From Hymenobacter sp. BT559 (GTDB lineage: Bacteria > Bacteroidota > Bacteroidia > Cytophagales > Hymenobacteraceae): DNA of 64,000 bases. Under the pieces are notes generated by a model. That model worked only from the letters and a program-made list of their open reading frames with translations. It was not told the origin of the DNA and made no database searches. Below, one piece after another: positions 60,478 through 64,000 of the stretch. A program made the translations under genes and the position numbers. Where the stretch lies: NCBI RefSeq assembly GCF_016427535.1, contig NZ_JAELXV010000001.1, forward strand, positions 1,240,001-1,304,000, given 5' to 3'. The number at the start of each line of letters is the position of its first letter. Position 1 is the stretch's first letter.

Positions 60478-61392
60478 TTATACCCAGCCCTTGCGCTTAA
60501 ACCAGACGTAGATGCCAACAGAAATAAGCACCATGCTGACTAATACGCCCGGATAACCCAGTTTCCAGGTTAGCTCGGGCATAAACTCGAAGTTCATGCC
60601 GTAAATACCCGCAATAAAGGTCAGTGGCAGGAAGAAGGCCGAAAACACGGTCAGTACGCGCATGGCCTCGTTCGTGCGCTGCGAGGACAAGGATAAGTAC
60701 AGGTTCATCAGGTTGGTGGCTGCCCCATCAAGTTGCTGGTAGAGCGTTTCCACTTTGGTGTGCAAATCTTGGGTATCCTGTAGCAGCAAGGCGTGAGCAG
60801 GGGTCGTCGTCTGCCGGCGCAACATGGTTAGGATATCGCGGGTGAGCAGCAGCAACTGGCGGGCCACCGAGGCTTTGCGCTTGAGGAAGTATAGCCCCTG
60901 TAAGGCGTTGGGCACCTCTTTCTTGAGGAATATTTCGGCTTCATAGTCGTCCAACGCTTTGGTTAGGGTCAGGGCGGGCTGCACAAAGCTATTGAGCGCG
61001 TAGCGCGTCAGATGCAGGCTCACTTCAGCCGGGGTAGAGCACTCCTGACCTGGGGTACGGGCCACGTTTTTTAACTCGAGCAGTACCGGATGCTGACGCC
61101 GATGCACGGTTATAAGGCGGTCAGCGGTGTAAAAAACCGCAATTTTGGTAGTCAGTTCTTGAATAGTATCAGCTTCGCTATGTTTGGGGGTAGCGTATAC
61201 CCGCAGGATAATGAAACTCAGCCCGGAGGTAGCCTCAAACTTCGGTAAGTGATTTGGCTCTAGGCAATCACGTACCAGGGCCTCAGGCAAGTTATACTGT
61301 GCGGCCACGGCCTGCAGCTCGCCCGCTTCTGGGTTGGTAATGTCGAGCCAGGTAAAGGGACAATCTTGTTGGGCTAAGAGTTGTTCGGTCAT
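60478..61392 (-). CDS. corA: CorA-family magnesium/divalent cation transporter
   Basis: 304 residues. The cytoplasmic funnel part (PFTWLDITNPEAGELQAVAA, then LGLSFIILRVYATPKHSEAD-type strands) leads by a long helix to two C-terminal TM helices. The selectivity motif YGMNF is at the end of TM1 (TFIAGIYGMNFEFMPEL) and TM2 ends in FKRKGWV. It forms a pentameric channel for Mg2+ (or Co2+/Ni2+). Length is normal. Stands alone; no Mg riboswitch was recognised upstream. Confidence 0.95.
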   Translation of the reverse strand: MTEQLLAQQDCPFTWLDITNPEAGELQAVAAQYNLPEALVRDCLEPNHLPKFEATSGLSFIILRVYATPKHSEADTIQELTTKIAVFYTADRLITVHRRQHPVLLELKNVARTPGQECSTPAEVSLHLTRYALNSFVQPALTLTKALDDYEAEIFLKKEVPNALQGLYFLKRKASVARQLLLLTRDILTMLRRQTTTPAHALLLQDTQDLHTKVETLYQQLDGAATNLMNLYLSLSSQRTNEAMRVLTVFSAFFLPLTFIAGIYGMNFEFMPELTWKLGYPGVLVSMVLISVGIYVWFKRKGWV

Positions 61393-61564
61393 GTATACAG
61401 GGTGTGAAAGGAAAGCTATTGTAGCAGGGTGGGTTAACGCGGAAACAGACTTGGCTTTTAAAATCGTCTAGGGACGGGCATTAACCGACGGCCTCTTCTA
61501 TGCGTGGTAGCTTTGCCTAGAATCTAACGCACCAATCCAGTGACCGTGCTGGCTGTTCCATGCT

Positions 61565-62302
61565 ATGCCTAACCGCGACCAGACTATTCGCGCCAGGGGT
61601 GTTTTGTACACGGGGCTAGTTGGTTTACTCGGACTGCTCGGGCTGGGAAGCTGCTCGGTCGGGCGGGTAACGCAGCTCACAGAAGACTACTACCAGCTCC
61701 TGCAGACGAATGATTCGCTACTGACCAACGTCGTAGCGGGTGTTCCCCACCATCGCTTATACGTAGAGCAACCAGCACCTGATACATTGCTGCTCTATCT
61801 GCCAGGGACGACCATCGCGTCGCCTGTGCGCTACGGGCTGCGGCCTAAGCACCATGCCGTGCTATTGCATCGCGAAATGGATTTTGACATTTTCACCTTG
61901 CCGTTTAAGGTGCGTCCGGCCCGCGAGCAGGTGCCTATTGCACTCAACACGACCTTTAACGCGGCGCTGTACGTTGGGCGGCGGCTCGACTTTTACCATC
62001 TTAACCGCCACCGCTCACCTATTGGACGGACCGCGCCGCTGATTCGCACCGTGGGGCTGGGCTACGGCTTATTTACCGGCTTGGGTTCCTCCCTGGTAAC
62101 AGGCGACTTGACCCGCGGCCACGCGGCGTTGGATTACGAGGGCGTAGTGATTCATAGCGGGGCCGCGGCCATCTACGACGCCCGGGTATTCAACCTAGGG
62201 ATAGCTATTGGGGTAGACCAACTGCTTGGCTCCGACGCCGACTACTGGCTCTACCAGCGTAAACCCTGGTTTGGGCTGCTTTTTGGTCTGAATCTGAATT
62301 GA
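61565..62302 (+). CDS. Putative lipoprotein, unknown function
   Basis: 245 residues. LYTGLVGLLGLLGLGSC is a lipobox signal with Cys30, a little late in the protein; the true start may be internal. The mature part has VTQLTEDYYQLLQTNDSLLT, then strands such as HRLYVEQPAPDTLLLYLPGT, and a Gly-rich VGLGYGLFTGLGSSLVTGD end typical of a small outer-membrane or surface protein. No family recognised. Divergent from corA. Confidence 0.7.
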   Translation: MPNRDQTIRARGVLYTGLVGLLGLLGLGSCSVGRVTQLTEDYYQLLQTNDSLLTNVVAGVPHHRLYVEQPAPDTLLLYLPGTTIASPVRYGLRPKHHAVLLHREMDFDIFTLPFKVRPAREQVPIALNTTFNAALYVGRRLDFYHLNRHRSPIGRTAPLIRTVGLGYGLFTGLGSSLVTGDLTRGHAALDYEGVVIHSGAAAIYDARVFNLGIAIGVDQLLGSDADYWLYQRKPWFGLLFGLNLN

Positions 62303-62567
62303 TGACCACCAACTAGGATAAGCCAGTAACTGTACGCTTCTTTAAAAAAGGTCGATACAGTTCAGCACCCGGCAGGTTCATGGCGCACGAAGGTGCAGTG
62401 GCAGGTGCTTAAGTCTCACGCGCATCCAGCGAGCGCGGGATGTTTACACCACGACATGTAGTCCGTCGTTCACAACACGTAAAAGGGCATTTGACCTATT
62501 TGCACGCTCGCGGGTAGCTTGTTTGCTGCGTTTCCAGTAGCTGCTTGATGTTAATAGCAGCGCTAGC

Positions 62568-63413
62568 TTAGGCCATGACAGCCACCATCCGGAGCACGGC
62601 CGCGCCTAAGTGGGCATCGCCGCGCAGCTGCGCGCCGGCCTCCGCGGGGTCTATACCTTTGGTAAACACCTTCCACGCCACTTCCGGGGCCAGCTCCACT
62701 TCCGCCGCTAGCTGCGTGCCGGGCACGAACGTGGCCCGCAACTGCCAGCGGTCAGCGACTCTTTCCGTCTGCCACACGCCCCCGCTGGCCGAGGACACGC
62801 ACACTTGTACCACCGTCCCAACTGGCGCCGACACTTCCCGTAGCGCATGAGGCAACCCACGCAGCAAGGTGTCCAGTAGCGGCCGGTAGAGCGCCGGGGT
62901 TAGTAGGTTGGCGGTTTGGCCCACGGCTTCCCGAATTTGCTGCTGGTGGTGCCATTTCTCGCTGTAGTCGCGCGCAATATGAAACCAGTTCTTCGACTCA
63001 GCCTCCCCGGCCCACGCCACCGAGAACGCGGCGGTCGCCCACGGGTCCAGGGTGTGGAGGTAGGCCGTGTACTCGGCGCCCGATTGGGCTAGCAGCTCAA
63101 TGAGCACTGCAGGACTAAGCCGGCGCGCGGTGCGCACCCACTCGCCGTTGAGGCGGTTGAGGAAGGTCACAATACCAGCGTAGTCTACCGCCTCGGGCGC
63201 CTCGCCGTAGTGCCCATCGCGCAGCATGGATAAGGTGCGCAGGTTGCCGTCGAGCAGATGAGCGGCCACGTCTTTTACCGTCCATTGCCGGGCTAAAGTG
63301 GGGCGTTGCCAGTCCGCGTGCCCGAGCGAACGCATCAAGGTCAGCAACTCGTGGTCCAGCACTGGAAACAGCGGCAGAACGTCGAGGGGCACAGGTAAGG
63401 GCATAGTCATCAA
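62568..63413 (-). CDS. Maleylpyruvate isomerase / DinB-fold family protein
   Basis: 281 residues. The N-terminal four-helix DinB-like domain contains RQWTVKDVAAHLLDG (His of the metal site) and the later HIARDYSEKWHHQQQI, with second and third His-type ligands. This is the pattern of the maleylpyruvate isomerase N-terminal (mycothiol-dependent type) family. The C-terminal part (TLLRGLPHALREVSAPVGTV onward) is an SCP2-like or MDMPI-C segment. Bacteroidota lack mycothiol, so a thiol partner or other role is unclear. Confidence 0.82.
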   Translation of the reverse strand: MMTMPLPVPLDVLPLFPVLDHELLTLMRSLGHADWQRPTLARQWTVKDVAAHLLDGNLRTLSMLRDGHYGEAPEAVDYAGIVTFLNRLNGEWVRTARRLSPAVLIELLAQSGAEYTAYLHTLDPWATAAFSVAWAGEAESKNWFHIARDYSEKWHHQQQIREAVGQTANLLTPALYRPLLDTLLRGLPHALREVSAPVGTVVQVCVSSASGGVWQTERVADRWQLRATFVPGTQLAAEVELAPEVAWKVFTKGIDPAEAGAQLRGDAHLGAAVLRMVAVMA

Positions 63414-64000
63414 TGGTAAAAGCGAGGGGAGTACAGGCGCGAAAATAGCTCCCTTCCCCGACCAAAGCCCTTATTACCCTTGGTGATGAGTTAGTGCTGG
63501 TAGTCCAAAGTGAGGTCAAGAAACGCGCCCACCGGTTAACATACATGAACTCGCCCGAAGGCAGCGAAACCAGTGGCTGGTCTGCTGCTAAGATGCCACG
63601 CCAGTTGTGCTTCAAACGACAGCCAAATGCGTCACTTCTCTAAGTTGTGTCCGAGAAGCAGCCTTAGGTGAAACAGGGCGCCCATTAGTAGCCCTTTTCT
63701 GCACTTAACTACGTATTAGGGATAGATTCCCATACTGCAAGCAACTCCTTTGTGTTGTTGCTCTTGATGCCCTAGCCGTCAATATAAGCTGCCTTTAAAA
63801 TCCTCATTTGTGAGAGGAAGCACTTAGCACTTATGACACGGTACTTTAAAATACCAGTTGTAAATGCTGAATGGACTGTTAAGCCGAGAGGGCTAGGCTA
63901 CTGGTGAGGGTTGGTAAGATTTTTATAGGTGGGGTGGGTGAAGCTGGCGCGCAACGAGAGGCTAAGTCAAGTAGATTTTAGCTTGCATCGCGCTCGTGAG
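63414..64000. other. Right-end region without a recognised gene
   Basis: About 590 bp. Minus frames around 63470-63615 give peptides without a family look. The only recognised content is the HTH-tail-like segment near 63940. Confidence 0.5.
63935..63960 (-). repeat. HTH-tail-like segment at the window edge
   Basis: The minus strand reads LRASFTHP, with GCGCGCCAGCTTCACCC identical to the 3' end of the HTH gene at 23.7 kb, 40 kb away. The upstream part is close to the window edge and the frame there is unclear. Confidence 0.6.

Noticed and set aside
63115..63615. 166-codon minus-strand frame at the right end
   Set aside because: Most of it overlaps the maleylpyruvate isomerase-like gene in another frame; the non-overlapping part has no family likeness.
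1..64000. CRISPR arrays, tRNA or rRNA genes
   Set aside because: None was seen: no regularly spaced direct repeats beyond two-copy cases, and no tRNA-like cloverleaf or rRNA signature was recognised by eye.

Overview
The window looks like a chromosomal piece of a high-GC Bacteroidota of the Cytophagales, most like Hymenobacter or a close relative (inference; no rRNA or tRNA gene is visible). The reasons are a SusC/SusD pair, a type III glutamine synthetase, a short primary sigma factor, a DUF4249/TonB-receptor pair, LytTR and NtrC-type two-component systems, start codons mostly lacking Shine-Dalgarno sequences, and a high GC content interrupted by short AT-rich islands.

Layout. 1-5.0 kb (minus strand) is a sugar-oxidation cluster: two TIM-barrel sugar epimerase-like proteins, a Gfo/Idh/MocA oxidoreductase, and a GMC flavoprotein with its small Tat-exported partner, resembling a periplasmic glycoside 3-dehydrogenase system. 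5.5-8.7 kb carries a metal-binding HMA protein, fumarylacetoacetase, a NifU-like protein and an Mrp-type ATPase for iron-sulfur assembly. 8.9-9.6 kb is an AT-rich two-gene island of unknown function. 9.7-19.3 kb holds a GH2 glycosidase, an exported protein usually labelled asparagine synthetase B, an FtsX-type permease bracketed exactly by 41-bp inverted repeats, a helix-turn-helix (HTH) protein, MtaB and GSIII.

19.4-27.4 kb is the accessory zone. It has a patatin remnant, a RES-domain protein, and several HTH proteins or HTH remnants. The 3' end of one HTH gene family (encoding roughly DETIxLLRASFTRPN) recurs as a short direct repeat, and at each good copy the next small unrelated gene starts at or overlaps the end of the tail. 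Most of these small genes encode secreted or membrane proteins; several are under 60 codons. The zone ends in a truncated efflux adaptor gene and a decayed IS1182-type transposase. 27.4-32.1 kb is a SusC/SusD nutrient-uptake pair closed by a perfect 66-bp palindromic terminator.

32.2-40.6 kb has the primary sigma factor, an NtrY/NtrC-like pair and a divergent adaptor/ATPase/permease export operon. The promoter region of that operon carries two 20-bp direct repeats and a near-sigma-54 site, so the regulator probably drives the operon. 41-45 kb has a TonB receptor with its DUF4249 partner. 45-64 kb is a mix of regulators (Crp, two HxlR, AraC, LytTR/LytS), redox enzymes, a membrane-bound nucleotide cyclase, an exported FAH-fold protein, glyoxalase-fold proteins, CorA and hypothetical genes.

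The palindrome CCTAGG is strongly over-represented across the whole window, in genes and between them, but is missing from the AT-rich islands.
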